Positions 1-8,284 of a stretch of DNA of 64,000 nt are shown piece after piece. Origin of the DNA: Mesorhizobium sp. M9A.F.Ca.ET.002.03.1.2 (GTDB lineage: Bacteria > Pseudomonadota > Alphaproteobacteria > Rhizobiales > Rhizobiaceae); NCBI RefSeq assembly GCF_003952365.1, contig NZ_CP034443.1, forward strand, positions 4,891,001 through 4,955,000, written 5' to 3'. Under the pieces are notes generated by a model, which was not told the DNA's origin, ran no database searches, and worked only from the letters and a program-made list of their open reading frames with translations. The translations under genes were made by a program, and so were the position numbers. The first letter of the stretch is position 1. Each line of letters opens with the position of its first letter.

Positions 1-923
1 GCGATCACATCGCCCTTGTGGAAGGCCGGGAAGTCGAGATCGCGCTCGCGCTTGACCGGATCGCTGTCGTCGTCGATGGCGCAGATGCCTTTCTTGAAAG
101 CTTCCAGCTTGGCGTTGGCATTGAGGAAATATTCGATGGTGATCTGGTCATAATTGTCGAAGCCGCGCTTGGCGGGGACGTCCTTGCCCCAATAATCCGG
201 GTTGCGCTTGAACACGATGCGCTGGCCGGGCGCCACTTGCGCCACGGTGTAAGGCCCACTGCCGATCACGGGTTTCAGCGTGGTCCTGTCGAAAGTCTCC
301 TTGTCGAAAGCGTGCTTCGGCACAATTGGCGTCAGCGCGATAATCAACGGAGTCTCGCGGTTGGCGTTCTCATTGAATGTGAAGCGAACGCTGCGGTCGC
401 CGGTTTTTTCGAGTTTGGCGACCATGCTCATACGAGCGCTGTAAGGTGGCCGGCCTTTCTCGGTAAAGACGTCGTAAGTGAACAGCACGTCTTCCGCAGT
501 CACCGGTTGGCCATCCGACCATTTGGCCCTCGGATCGAGGTGGAATTCGATGCTCCTGCGCTCCAGGTCCATGTCGGCAGTGTCGGCAAGCAGGCCGTAG
601 AGACTGAAGGCTTCATCGTCATTGCGCTGCATCAACGGCTCGAAGACGAGATTGCCGAAAATCTTGTCGATCACGCCGCGCGCCGTCGTGCGCAGGCTTT
701 TCAGGATGAACGGGTTGAGATTGTCGAAGCTGCCGACCACGCAATAGGTGATGCTGCCACCCTTGGGCGCATCGGGATTAACGTAGCTGAAATGCGTATA
801 GTCGGCCGGCAGCGCTGGCTCACCTTGCATAGCGATCGCGTGTTTCGGCTCCGACAGAGCTGACTGGGGCAGAAGGGTAACAAACGAGATCGCGGTGATC
901 AGCCAAACAAGAACGCGGCCCAT
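1..923 (-). CDS. ABC transporter substrate-binding protein, peptide/SBP_5 family (partial)
   Basis: The minus-strand frame opens with ATG at 923 and runs off the left edge, so only about the first 307 residues are present. It starts with a hydrophobic signal peptide (MGRVLVWLITAISF...) followed by EPKHAIAMQGEPALP. Downstream stretches such as DPRAKWSDGQPVTAEDVLF and SGPYTVAQVAPGQRIVFKR are typical of family-5 periplasmic oligopeptide/dipeptide binding proteins, with a resemblance to YejA. The protein would deliver peptides or related solutes to a membrane permease, whose genes should lie further left. A purine-rich stretch (GTAAGGAGACGG) lies just upstream of the ATG. The exact substrate cannot be told from the sequence. 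Confidence 0.88.
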   Translation of the reverse strand, partial: MGRVLVWLITAISFVTLLPQSALSEPKHAIAMQGEPALPADYTHFSYVNPDAPKGGSITYCVVGSFDNLNPFILKSLRTTARGVIDKIFGNLVFEPLMQRNDDEAFSLYGLLADTADMDLERRSIEFHLDPRAKWSDGQPVTAEDVLFTYDVFTEKGRPPYSARMSMVAKLEKTGDRSVRFTFNENANRETPLIIALTPIVPKHAFDKETFDRTTLKPVIGSGPYTVAQVAPGQRIVFKRNPDYWGKDVPAKRGFDNYDQITIEYFLNANAKLEAFKKGICAIDDDSDPVKRERDLDFPAFHKGDVI

Positions 924-1154
924 GACCGTCTCCTTACTGGGTCGGCTTGATGATTCGGAGCGCACCCTAACACGAGCCGGCTGCCTGCCGGCCAATCGTG
1001 AATTCATGAATTGCGAGTATCGGGCTGGATTCGGCACCGCTTGCAGTGTAACACGCCGTCCGAGTCATTCTGTTGCCTCATTTTGGCAACAGGTAGCAGG
1101 ACCACACGGCGCGAAGAAGCCGGTTCCGGGATCATTTGAGAGGAAGTGCACGAC

Positions 1155-1784
1155 ATGACGAGCCTGAACAGCAACGCGTACCGCCTTTCGGTCATGGCCG
1201 CTGGCGTGGTCGGCTTTCTGGGTGCACAATTTCCCGCTGCTCTTGCGCAGCAGCAACAGCAGATTCCGCAGGGCTGGTTCAAGGCCTGCACCAAGCAGGA
1301 AGATGTCGACATCTGCAATGTCCAGAACATCACCACCGCCGGCAACGGCCAGCTCGTCACCGGCGTCAGCCTGATCGAATTGAAGGGCAAGGTGAACCGC
1401 AAGGTGTTCCAGGTGACGGTTCCGACCGGTCGTCTGGTTCCTCCCGGCATCGGCCTTCAGATCGACGGCGGCAAGGCGCAGAAGCTCGATTATGTGATCT
1501 GCTTTCCAGACCGCTGCGTGGCGGAAGTGCCGCTGACCGACCAGCTCGTCAATTCCTTCAAGAAGGGTTCGAACCTGACGCTGACCTCGGTCAATTTCCA
1601 GAACCAGCCGAACCCGATCAAGATCGCGCTGACCGGCTTCAGCGGTGCCTTCGACGGACCTCCGCTGCAGCAGTCCGACATCGAGGATCGGCAGAAGAAG
1701 CTTCAGGATTTCGTTGCCAAGAACAATCAGGACTTCGCCAAGAAGCTCAAGGAAGAGCAGGACAAGGCGAAGACCGCCAACTGA
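1155..1784 (+). CDS. Invasion-associated locus B (IalB) family protein
   Basis: A 209-residue exported protein. Residues 1-32 form a signal peptide ending in a Gln-rich stretch, and the mature part carries WFKACTKQEDVDICNVQN, IDGGKAQKLDYVICFPDRC and a C-terminal charged helix. This is the IalB fold with its paired cysteines, named after the Bartonella erythrocyte-invasion protein. In free-living and symbiotic Rhizobiales the role is unclear and probably concerns the envelope. ATG 1155 is preferred over GTG 1146 because AGGAAG at 1141-1146 sits 8 bases before it. The gene stands alone and ends at a strong terminator. Confidence 0.88.
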   Translation: MTSLNSNAYRLSVMAAGVVGFLGAQFPAALAQQQQQIPQGWFKACTKQEDVDICNVQNITTAGNGQLVTGVSLIELKGKVNRKVFQVTVPTGRLVPPGIGLQIDGGKAQKLDYVICFPDRCVAEVPLTDQLVNSFKKGSNLTLTSVNFQNQPNPIKIALTGFSGAFDGPPLQQSDIEDRQKKLQDFVAKNNQDFAKKLKEEQDKAKTAN

Positions 1785-1822
1785 TCGCCCCACGGGGCAA
1801 ACAAGACATTTCTCAAGCCAAG

Positions 1823-1851
1823 AAAAAAGCGGGGTCCTGCCCCGCTTTTTT
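1823..1851 (+). terminator. Rho-independent terminator after ialB
   Basis: A perfect stem AAAAAAGCGGGG / CCCCGCTTTTTT closes a 5-base loop, 39 bases after the ialB stop. The A and T tracts on both sides let it work in both directions, so it could also end hspQ transcription from the opposite strand. Confidence 0.85.
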
Positions 1852-1875
1852 CGTTCCGGCCGCCGTCGCGTCAGG

Positions 1876-2199
1876 TCAGTGTCTCGTTTGGCGCTTCGGT
1901 TCGTAGCGCCCGTCCGGTCTCTTGTCGAACATCTCGCCAATCTGCGGATGCCGCACCGGTTCGCCAGACCGATCCTCGAGCAGGTTCTGCTCCGACACGT
2001 AAGCGATGTAATCCGTTTCCGAATTCTCGGCGAGCAAATGGTAGAAGGGCTGGTCCTTGCGCGGCCGCACATCCGCGGGGATCGCCTCGTACCATTCTTC
2101 GGAGTTGGCGAATTGCGGGTCGACATCGAAAACGATGCCGCGGAATGGAAACAGCCGGTGGCGAACGACCTGTCCGATCGAGAATTTCGCTGTTTTCAT
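1876..2199 (-). CDS. hspQ: Heat shock protein HspQ
   Basis: A 107-residue protein with the HspQ (YccV-like hemimethylated-DNA-binding) signature: KFSIGQVVRHRLFPFRGIVF, then WYEAIPADVRPRKDQPFYHLL and YVSEQNLL. In enterobacteria HspQ is a specificity factor and substrate of the Lon protease; that role is transferred here by family. The length matches the usual ~105 residues. ATG 2199 is chosen over an in-frame GTG at 2211 because the conserved domain begins right after MKTAKFS. It converges on ialB across the shared terminator. Confidence 0.9.
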   Translation of the reverse strand: MKTAKFSIGQVVRHRLFPFRGIVFDVDPQFANSEEWYEAIPADVRPRKDQPFYHLLAENSETDYIAYVSEQNLLEDRSGEPVRHPQIGEMFDKRPDGRYEPKRQTRH

Positions 2200-2242
2200 C
2201 GTACTCACCACTTAAGTCCAAGAGTGCCGCGCCTCCTTGGAA

Positions 2243-2310
2243 TACGCAAAAGACGCTCTAAAACTTTGAATCTACACATTGCGCTACAAAAATCGAGCCC
2301 GACTTTAGGG
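2243..2310. repeat. Diverged copy of dispersed intergenic repeat
   Basis: This intergenic stretch resembles 8080-8160: both have ACGCTC, then TTTGAATCTAC and CAT, then a hairpin-like half containing AAAATCGA. It lies between hspQ and the AEC transporter gene. It is probably a member of an alphaproteobacterial palindromic repeat family. Confidence 0.45.
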
Positions 2311-2419
2311 CTGCTCCCTAGCACAATTGGCGCAGGCGCCGCATCAATTCAATGCCGCAGCGCTTGACGCCCCGTCGCGCTACGGGCTAGCCCGCCCGAG
2401 AGTTTCGCGCCAGCACAAA

Positions 2420-3382
2420 ATGTCAGACGTCATCGGTCTTGTTCTTCCGTTCTTCGGGTTGATTTTCATGGGCTTCCTGGTGGCGCGCATCACCAGGCAG
2501 CCGCTGGAAGCGCTCGGCTGGATGAACACCTTCATCGTCTATGTCGCGCTCCCCGCCCTGTTCTTCCAGCTGCTTGCAAAGACGCCGTTCGAGCGGCTGA
2601 CGGAATGGAGCTTCATCCTCGGCTCTGTGTTGTCGACCTACACGATCTTCTCGCTGATGTTCGCATGGTCGGTGCTGACCTCGCGGGGCGAAATCGCGCA
2701 ATCGACGATCAAGGCGCTTGCCGCCGCCTATGGCAATATCGGCTATATGGGACCGGGGCTTGCGCTGCTGGCGTTCGGCAAGGACGCGGCGGTGCCCGTG
2801 GCTCTGATCTTCTGTTTCGAGAATATCATCCATTTCGCCGTCGCGCCGATGATGATGGCGCTTTCCGGCGATGACAAGACATCGCCGTTGCAGCTCGTTC
2901 TTGGCGTGCTCAGGAAGATCGTGCTGCATCCGTTCATCATAGCGACCGCCATGGGCGTTGGCGCCGCCTATATAAACTTTCGTCCGCCCGAACCGGTCGA
3001 GCGCTTCCTCGAATATCTTTCTGGCGCCGCGGCTCCCTGTGCGCTGTTCGCCATGGGCGTCACCCTGGCGCTCAGGCCACTCAATCGCATCCCGCACGAA
3101 CTGGCGTTGATCGCCGCGCTGAAGCTGATCCTGCACCCGTTGCTCTGTTATGTCGTGCTGAGCTGGGCGGGCGATTTTTCCGAGACCTGGCTGTTTTCGG
3201 CGGTGCTGCTGGCGGCATTGCCGACCGCAACCAATGTCTTCGTCATCGCCCAGCAATATGGCGTCTGGGTGCAACGTGCCTCAGCCAGCGTGCTGATTAC
3301 CACTTGCCTCTCGGTCATGACGGTGACCGGGCTGCTCTACATGATCCGTCATGGCGTGCTACCCCCGGACCTGTTTCCTTAA
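2420..3382 (+). CDS. AEC (auxin efflux carrier) family transporter
   Basis: A 320-residue membrane protein beginning MSDVIGLVLPFFGLIFMGFL, with about ten hydrophobic segments in the two-times-five layout of the auxin-efflux-carrier/MdcF family. The conserved GNIGYMGPGLAL and LPTATNVFVIAQQYG segments match the crossover helices of the family. The likely substrate is a small organic anion such as malonate or malate, but nothing nearby fixes it. ATG 2420 is the first start after the repeat-bearing leader; the frame stays open to 2327 with unconvincing sequence. The 3' end overlaps the convergent FAD gene by 24 bases. Confidence 0.88.
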   Translation: MSDVIGLVLPFFGLIFMGFLVARITRQPLEALGWMNTFIVYVALPALFFQLLAKTPFERLTEWSFILGSVLSTYTIFSLMFAWSVLTSRGEIAQSTIKALAAAYGNIGYMGPGLALLAFGKDAAVPVALIFCFENIIHFAVAPMMMALSGDDKTSPLQLVLGVLRKIVLHPFIIATAMGVGAAYINFRPPEPVERFLEYLSGAAAPCALFAMGVTLALRPLNRIPHELALIAALKLILHPLLCYVVLSWAGDFSETWLFSAVLLAALPTATNVFVIAQQYGVWVQRASASVLITTCLSVMTVTGLLYMIRHGVLPPDLFP

Positions 3383-4570
3383 GCCGCCGGCGAGCGCCGC
3401 AAAACCGCTACCGGGCCGCATCCCCTCGCGCATGAAGAAGGCGCGAAGCGGCGCGAAGCCGCCAAGCACGCTGAGGCCGGCGCTGCGCGCCATCTGTGCC
3501 GGCAGCATATCCGAGAGCAGCGACTTGTTGAGCAGATTGACCGCGCTGCTGCGCGCCAGAATGTCGGGCCGCCGCCTGAAATCATACGCTGCGAGTGCCT
3601 TGGCAATGCCTGGATCTTCCCTGTTTTCGCAAGCAATTCCAATCAGATCGTCGATATCCCTGATACCAAGGTTGAGACCTTGCGCACCAATCGGCGGAAA
3701 CACATGGGCGGCTTCGCCGACAAGCGCCACCCGGTTTCGCGCGAAGCACCGGGGCGTCACGCCCGAAAGCGGGTAGATCTGCCGGCCGGCCTCCACGGAG
3801 ACCCGGCCGAGCATCGATTGCATCCGCTGCTCGACCCGCTTCGAAAGAGTGGCATCGTCCAGTGCGGCGAGCTCTCTCGCGGTTTCCGGTTCCACCACCC
3901 AGACAAGACTGGACCGGTTGCCGGGCAGGGGGACCTGGGTGAACGGGCCGGTCTCGGTATGGAATTCGGTCGAGGTGAAGGCATGGTCGCTGCGGTGGCC
4001 GAAATTGAGAACCAATGCCGCCTGCGGGTAGGATCGGGCGGATGTCGAGATGCCGGCAGCCTCACGGGCCGGCGACAGACGCCCGTCGGCAGCGACCGCG
4101 AGCGATGCTGCGACCTCACTGCCGTCAGACAGGACGGCATGGGCATGATCGGGGTCGAGGCGCCAGGTCTCCACCATCGACTTTCGCCATTCGATGCCGG
4201 AATGTGCGGCAACGACCCCAGCAAGCGCGGGGTTGAGCGCGCTGTTGGGCAAATTCAGCCCGAACTGCTCCTCGCCGATTTCACTGGCGCGAAAAATGAC
4301 CACCGGACTGCGGATCAGCCGGCTGGTTGCATCGACGATGCGCATCACCTTCAGCGGTGCTGCCTGGGGTCTGACCGCGTCGAGGACGCCCAACCGCTCG
4401 AGGATATCCAGGGCAGGGTTCATCAAGGCCGTCGTGCGGCCGTCTTGGCCATTTGCCTCAGGGCCGACGAGTGTCACGGGAAAGCCGGCATCCGCGAAGC
4501 CAAGTGCCGCGATCAGCCCCGCCGGGCCGCTGCCGGCAACCAGTATCCGTGCTGTCTCCCGATGATCCAA
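3359..4570 (-). CDS. FAD-dependent monooxygenase, UbiH/UbiF-like
   Basis: A 403-residue flavoprotein. Residues 9-28 hold the dinucleotide-binding motif (ILVAGSGPAGLIAALGFADA), the middle has AVAADGRLSPAREAAG, and near residue 290 lies ALVGEAAHVFPPIGAQGLNL, the second FAD motif of aromatic hydroxylases. This matches ubiquinone-biosynthesis hydroxylases and related FAD_binding_3 enzymes. Which ring position it hydroxylates cannot be told. TTG 4570 is chosen because GGGAAG sits 6 bases upstream and the FAD motif starts right after; the open frame extends much further upstream but reads as noise. It is divergent from the DUF2182 gene with 63 bases between. Confidence 0.85.
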   Translation of the reverse strand: MDHRETARILVAGSGPAGLIAALGFADAGFPVTLVGPEANGQDGRTTALMNPALDILERLGVLDAVRPQAAPLKVMRIVDATSRLIRSPVVIFRASEIGEEQFGLNLPNSALNPALAGVVAAHSGIEWRKSMVETWRLDPDHAHAVLSDGSEVAASLAVAADGRLSPAREAAGISTSARSYPQAALVLNFGHRSDHAFTSTEFHTETGPFTQVPLPGNRSSLVWVVEPETARELAALDDATLSKRVEQRMQSMLGRVSVEAGRQIYPLSGVTPRCFARNRVALVGEAAHVFPPIGAQGLNLGIRDIDDLIGIACENREDPGIAKALAAYDFRRRPDILARSSAVNLLNKSLLSDMLPAQMARSAGLSVLGGFAPLRAFFMREGMRPGSGFAALAGGLRKQVRG

Positions 4571-4633
4571 AATCGACTTCCCGATTGCGACGCTAGGCGG
4601 CCGGTCCGACCTGGTGAGGATATAGGTCAGATC

Positions 4634-5572
4634 ATGCGGCTTGATCAACGCGGCGATTCGGCCCATTCGATTGCCATGACCGGCCAAGACCACGATTTCA
4701 GCCATCTCGACCGTGCCGGCCGCGCCACGGCAAGCGTCTCGCGCAATCCTCGACTGACGGTCAACATCATTTTGGGCGCAGGCGTCCTTCTGGCATGGCT
4801 GCTTCTTGGCGCCATGGCGATACGTGGCGCCGAGAGTCGGGGGCCGGGCATCGATGCACCCGGCGACACGATGCTTAGATATCTGCCGAAGCTGCCGCTG
4901 CCGGATTTTCTCGAGCGCTTCTTCACCCTTTGTCTTGCACCCGCGCCGCTCGACGGAAGCGTCGGCGCGCAGGCCGGAGCGCTCATCGTCATGTGGTTCC
5001 TGATGGCGGTCGCCGCCATGCTGCCCTCGGCGGCGCCGATGATCCGCACCTACTGCGAGATCGCCGATACCGCAAGGATCAAGGCCGAACCGGTCGTCCA
5101 TCCGCTGGTCCTGGTCGCCGGTTACCTCTGCGTGTGGTTGGCTGCGTCGGCAGTGTTTGCGGCGCTGACGCTCATCGTCCACGTCTTCGCCTCACCAGCG
5201 CAGATGCTCGATCCAGTGGTCGGAGCGACAGGAGCAGCCGCGCTTTTGACTGCCGGCCTCTACCAGTTCAGCGGCCTGAAGGAAGCATGCCTGACAAAAT
5301 GCAAAAACCCGTTCTCGGTCCTGTTTTCGAACTGGAGCGCGAGGCCCGGCCGCATTTTCCGGCTCGGCATGGAGCAGGGCGTGTGGTGCCTCGGCTGCTG
5401 CTGGGCGCTGATGCTGGTTATGTTCGCCGTCGGTGTGATGAACGTGTTCTGGATGGCGCTGATCGGCCTGTTCACCTTGATCGAAAAACAGACGGCGGGC
5501 AGGCTGCCAACCCGGGTCGCCGGTGCGATACTGCTTGTCTGGGCAACCGCCCTGCTAGTAGTCTCGGCATGA
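4634..5572 (+). CDS. DUF2182 family predicted metal-binding membrane protein
   Basis: About 312 residues with hydrophobic segments near 42-63, 114-135, 158-185, 193-210, 255-282 and 296-312. Two cysteine clusters stand out: LKEACLTKCKNP (C219, C223) and MEQGVWCLGCCW (C252, C255, C256). Both are hallmarks of the DUF2182 family, described as predicted metal-binding integral membrane proteins, with no established function. It is followed 14 bases later by a DUF1326 gene, a recurrent partner of this family. ATG 4634 is uncertain; ATG 4676 is an alternative. Confidence 0.85.
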   Translation: MRLDQRGDSAHSIAMTGQDHDFSHLDRAGRATASVSRNPRLTVNIILGAGVLLAWLLLGAMAIRGAESRGPGIDAPGDTMLRYLPKLPLPDFLERFFTLCLAPAPLDGSVGAQAGALIVMWFLMAVAAMLPSAAPMIRTYCEIADTARIKAEPVVHPLVLVAGYLCVWLAASAVFAALTLIVHVFASPAQMLDPVVGATGAAALLTAGLYQFSGLKEACLTKCKNPFSVLFSNWSARPGRIFRLGMEQGVWCLGCCWALMLVMFAVGVMNVFWMALIGLFTLIEKQTAGRLPTRVAGAILLVWATALLVVSA

Positions 5573-5586
5573 GGGGAGGGAATTCC

Positions 5587-6201
5587 ATGGCAGATCAAGG
5601 CTGGGCAATGAAAGGAGAGCTGGTGCTCTCCTGCAATTGCACGGTTTTTTGTCCTTGCGTGCTGTCTCTTGGCAATCATCCGCCGACCGAGGGCTATTGC
5701 CAGACCTGGGCGGGGTTCCGCATCGATGCCGGCCATTTCGGCGAGGTCGACCTGTCCGGACTCAATCTTGGGCTGGTCATGGAAATCCCCGGCTATATGA
5801 GCCGTGGCAACTGGACCGCCGGCCTGTTCATCGACAAGCGCGCCTCAGTCTATGCGGTAAAGGCGCTGACCAGGATTTTCACCGGCAAGGCCGGCGGCAC
5901 CACCTCGCTGCTCTCCATCCTGGTCGGAAAGTTCCTCGGCGTCGAGCAGGCGCCGATCACCTACGAGACGCGTGACAGGACGCGTATCTTCCAGATACCG
6001 AAGATCATCGACGGGGCGGTAACGCCGATTCCCGGAAAGGACCGCGACAAGGACACGATCATCAGCAATTCGGAGTACTGGATCGCACCGGAAATCATCG
6101 TCGCCAGGTCCGACAAGAGCAAGATGCGGGCTTTCGGCCGCAACTGGAACTTTGCCGGCCGCTCTGCCGAGATCTGCAAGCTGGACTGGCGGGGCCCGTG
6201 A
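5587..6201 (+). CDS. DUF1326 domain-containing protein
   Basis: A 204-residue soluble protein with no signal peptide. Near the N-terminus is a dense cysteine motif, SCNCTVFCPC (C16, C18, C22, C24), with another cysteine at 38, which looks able to bind a metal. This is the DUF1326 family, of unknown function. A strong site (GAGGGGAGGG) precedes ATG 5587. It lies directly behind the DUF2182 membrane protein, so the two probably form one functional unit. Its stop overlaps the GTG start of pcs (GTGA, 6198-6201), so it is probably co-transcribed with phospholipid synthesis. Confidence 0.86.
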   Translation: MADQGWAMKGELVLSCNCTVFCPCVLSLGNHPPTEGYCQTWAGFRIDAGHFGEVDLSGLNLGLVMEIPGYMSRGNWTAGLFIDKRASVYAVKALTRIFTGKAGGTTSLLSILVGKFLGVEQAPITYETRDRTRIFQIPKIIDGAVTPIPGKDRDKDTIISNSEYWIAPEIIVARSDKSKMRAFGRNWNFAGRSAEICKLDWRGP

Positions 6202-7025
6202 ACAAGAAGGGACCCGTGAACAAGAAGAAGACGACGGCCAGGAAAATCGCCGACCGGATTCCGATGCCGAAGAAGAAAGTCACGTGGCCGCAGGCACGCG
6301 CGTTTTCGGTCCATCTGCTGACAGCGTCGGGCTCGTTCCTCGCATTCCTGTCGCTGGTGGCGGCAAGCGAGGGGCGCTGGACGGCAATGTTCTGGTGGCT
6401 GGGACTGGCGCTGTTCGTCGACGGCATCGACGGGCCGATCGCCAGAAAGCTCGAGGTCAAGGAAATCCTGCCGACATGGTCGGGCGAACTCCTCGACAAC
6501 ATCATCGACTACGTGACCTACGTGCTGATTCCGGCCTTCGCGCTTTATCAGCGCGGCTTCATGGGCGAGGGCCTGTCGTTCCTGGCAGCGGCGATCATCG
6601 TCGTGTCGAGCGCGATCTACTATGCCGACACCGGCATGAAGACGAAGGAGAATTTCTTCAAGGGGTTTCCGGTGGTCTGGAACATGGTGGTGTTCACGCT
6701 GTTCGTCATCGACCCGGGACAATGGGTTTCCTTCGCCGTGGTCGTCGTGGCTGGCATCCTGACCTTCGTGCCGATCAACTTCATCCACCCGGTGCGGGTG
6801 GTGCGGCTGCGGCCGATCAACCTTGGCATGACGCTGCTGTGGTGCGCTTTTGGAGCGCTGGCCCTGGCGCAGGCCGCTCTTGCCGCCTTCTACGACCAGA
6901 TCGGCGTCCTGGGTGAGCAGGTGAGTGTCTTCACCAAGATCGGCATCACGGTCACCGGGCTTTACCTCGCTTGCATCGGCGGTATCATGCAGCTCTTCCC
7001 AACGCTCGGCGCCAGGAAAGCCTGA
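6198..7025 (+). CDS. pcs: Phosphatidylcholine synthase
   Basis: About 275 residues, a membrane CDP-alcohol phosphotransferase that makes phosphatidylcholine from CDP-diacylglycerol and choline, the Pcs pathway known from Sinorhizobium and Brucella. The catalytic motif is visible at residues 75-104 (DGIDGPIAR, then G96, D100 and D104), with the Pcs-type spacing and LDNIIDYVTYV. Several hydrophobic helices follow. The GTG at 6198 overlaps the DUF1326 stop. A 15-base direct repeat (6195-6209 and 6213-6227) places a second GTG 18 bases later with the same following codons, so the start is ambiguous by six residues. Confidence 0.93.
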   Translation: MNKKGPVNKKKTTARKIADRIPMPKKKVTWPQARAFSVHLLTASGSFLAFLSLVAASEGRWTAMFWWLGLALFVDGIDGPIARKLEVKEILPTWSGELLDNIIDYVTYVLIPAFALYQRGFMGEGLSFLAAAIIVVSSAIYYADTGMKTKENFFKGFPVVWNMVVFTLFVIDPGQWVSFAVVVVAGILTFVPINFIHPVRVVRLRPINLGMTLLWCAFGALALAQAALAAFYDQIGVLGEQVSVFTKIGITVTGLYLACIGGIMQLFPTLGARKA

Positions 7026-7059
7026 TCCGAGAAATCCTGATCCCAAGAGAGCCTAGTCA

Positions 7060-8037
7060 ATGTCCAAAGCAATCCGCATCCACGCCAATGGCGGTCCGGA
7101 GGTTCTGACCTATGAGGACGCCGACCCGGGCCAACCCGGCTCGGGACAAATCCTGGTCAGACACACGGCGATCGGCCTCAATTTCATCGACGTCTATCAT
7201 CGCTCCGGCCTTTATTCGCCGGCGGGCGGTTTCCCGCTGATACCCGGCAGCGAAGCAGCCGGGGTGGTGGTGGAAGTGGGCGCGGACGTCGACTGGCTGA
7301 AGCCGGGTGATCGCATTGCCTACGCCGTGACGACCGGCGCCTATGCCGAGCAGCGCGTGATCGCCGCCGACCGCGTGGTGAAGGTGCCGGACGGCATCAG
7401 CGACGAACAGGCGGCCGCCATGATGCTGAAAGGGATGACGGCGGAATATCTGCTGCGCCGTACCTTCAAGGTGAAGGCGGGCGACACGATTCTGTTTCAC
7501 GCGGCGGCCGGCGGCGTCGGACTGATCCTTGGCCAATGGGCGAAGCATCTTGGCGCGACGGTGATCGGCACCGCCAGCTCCACCGACAAGATCGAGCTGG
7601 CCAAGGCGCATGGCTTCGACCATGTCATCAATTACCGCGAGCAGGATTTCGTCGCTGGCGTCATCGCCATCACCGGCGGCAAGAAGTGCGACGTCGTCTA
7701 TGATTCGGTCGGCAACGATACCTTTCCGGCCTCGCTCGACTGCCTGAAGCCGCTCGGGATGTTCGCCAGCTTTGGTCAATCGTCAGGGCCGATCCCGCCG
7801 TTCAGCATATCGTTGCTGGCGCAGAAAGGTTCACTGTTCGCTACCCGTCCGACGCTGTTCGTCTACAACGCCAGGCGCGAAGACCTGGAGGCGTCCGCCG
7901 CCGCGCTGTTCGAAATCGTGCTCAATGGCGCGGTCAAGATCAGGATCAACCAGCGCTACGCGCTCAAGGACGCCGGCAAGGCGCATTCCGACCTTGAAGG
8001 CCGCAGGACGACCGGGACAACCATTCTTATCCCCTGA
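7060..8037 (+). CDS. Zinc-free NADPH:quinone oxidoreductase
   Basis: A 325-residue medium-chain dehydrogenase/reductase of the quinone oxidoreductase (Qor/zeta-crystallin) type. It has a GroES-like N-terminal half, IPGSEAAGVVVEVG near residue 61, the nucleotide-binding motif HAAAGGVGLILGQW at 147-160, and VVYDSVGNDTF. The structural and catalytic zinc cysteines of alcohol dehydrogenases are absent, as expected for Qor. It probably reduces quinones or reactive carbonyls using NADPH. It lies 34 bases after pcs on the same strand and may share its transcript. Confidence 0.88.
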   Translation: MSKAIRIHANGGPEVLTYEDADPGQPGSGQILVRHTAIGLNFIDVYHRSGLYSPAGGFPLIPGSEAAGVVVEVGADVDWLKPGDRIAYAVTTGAYAEQRVIAADRVVKVPDGISDEQAAAMMLKGMTAEYLLRRTFKVKAGDTILFHAAAGGVGLILGQWAKHLGATVIGTASSTDKIELAKAHGFDHVINYREQDFVAGVIAITGGKKCDVVYDSVGNDTFPASLDCLKPLGMFASFGQSSGPIPPFSISLLAQKGSLFATRPTLFVYNARREDLEASAAALFEIVLNGAVKIRINQRYALKDAGKAHSDLEGRRTTGTTILIP

Positions 8038-8079
8038 GCCTTCCACTATTTGAGCTTAGAATGATGTGCATCCACTTGG

Positions 8080-8160
8080 ACGCATAAAATACGCTCCAGC
8101 ATTTTGAATCTACGCATCGTGTTTTCCGAAAATCGATTTCGATTTTCGGGCCGATGCGCT
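8080..8160. repeat. Dispersed intergenic hairpin repeat
   Basis: The core is a nested inverted repeat: CGCATCG (8113-8119) pairs with CGATGCG (8152-8158), and CCGAAAATCG (8126-8135) pairs with CGATTTTCGG (8140-8149) around a 4-base loop. Related copies occur at 2243-2310 and 51898-51944. It lies between qor and the ABC transporter operon. Confidence 0.7.
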
Positions 8161-8284
8161 AGGTTTTCCGCTGAAATTCTTGAAGCTCTTTCAAGACGTG
8201 TGCCGCTTTCCGACGAGAGCCGGCCGCGCATACCATGCCTGCGGGAACTAGAAAACATATCTGGCAAACCAGATGGGAGGCACC

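Noticed and set aside
18..863. Long plus-strand open frame opposite the solute-binding protein
   Set aside because: It has no recognisable domain, and the minus strand encodes a clear family-5 binding protein with a signal peptide across the same bases.
1065..2126. 353-codon minus-strand frame across ialB and hspQ
   Set aside because: The sequence is low-complexity and antisense to two well-supported genes and a terminator.
3680..4633. Upstream extension of the DUF2182 frame
   Set aside because: It runs antisense to the FAD monooxygenase and reads as non-protein sequence; the gene starts at 4634 or 4676.
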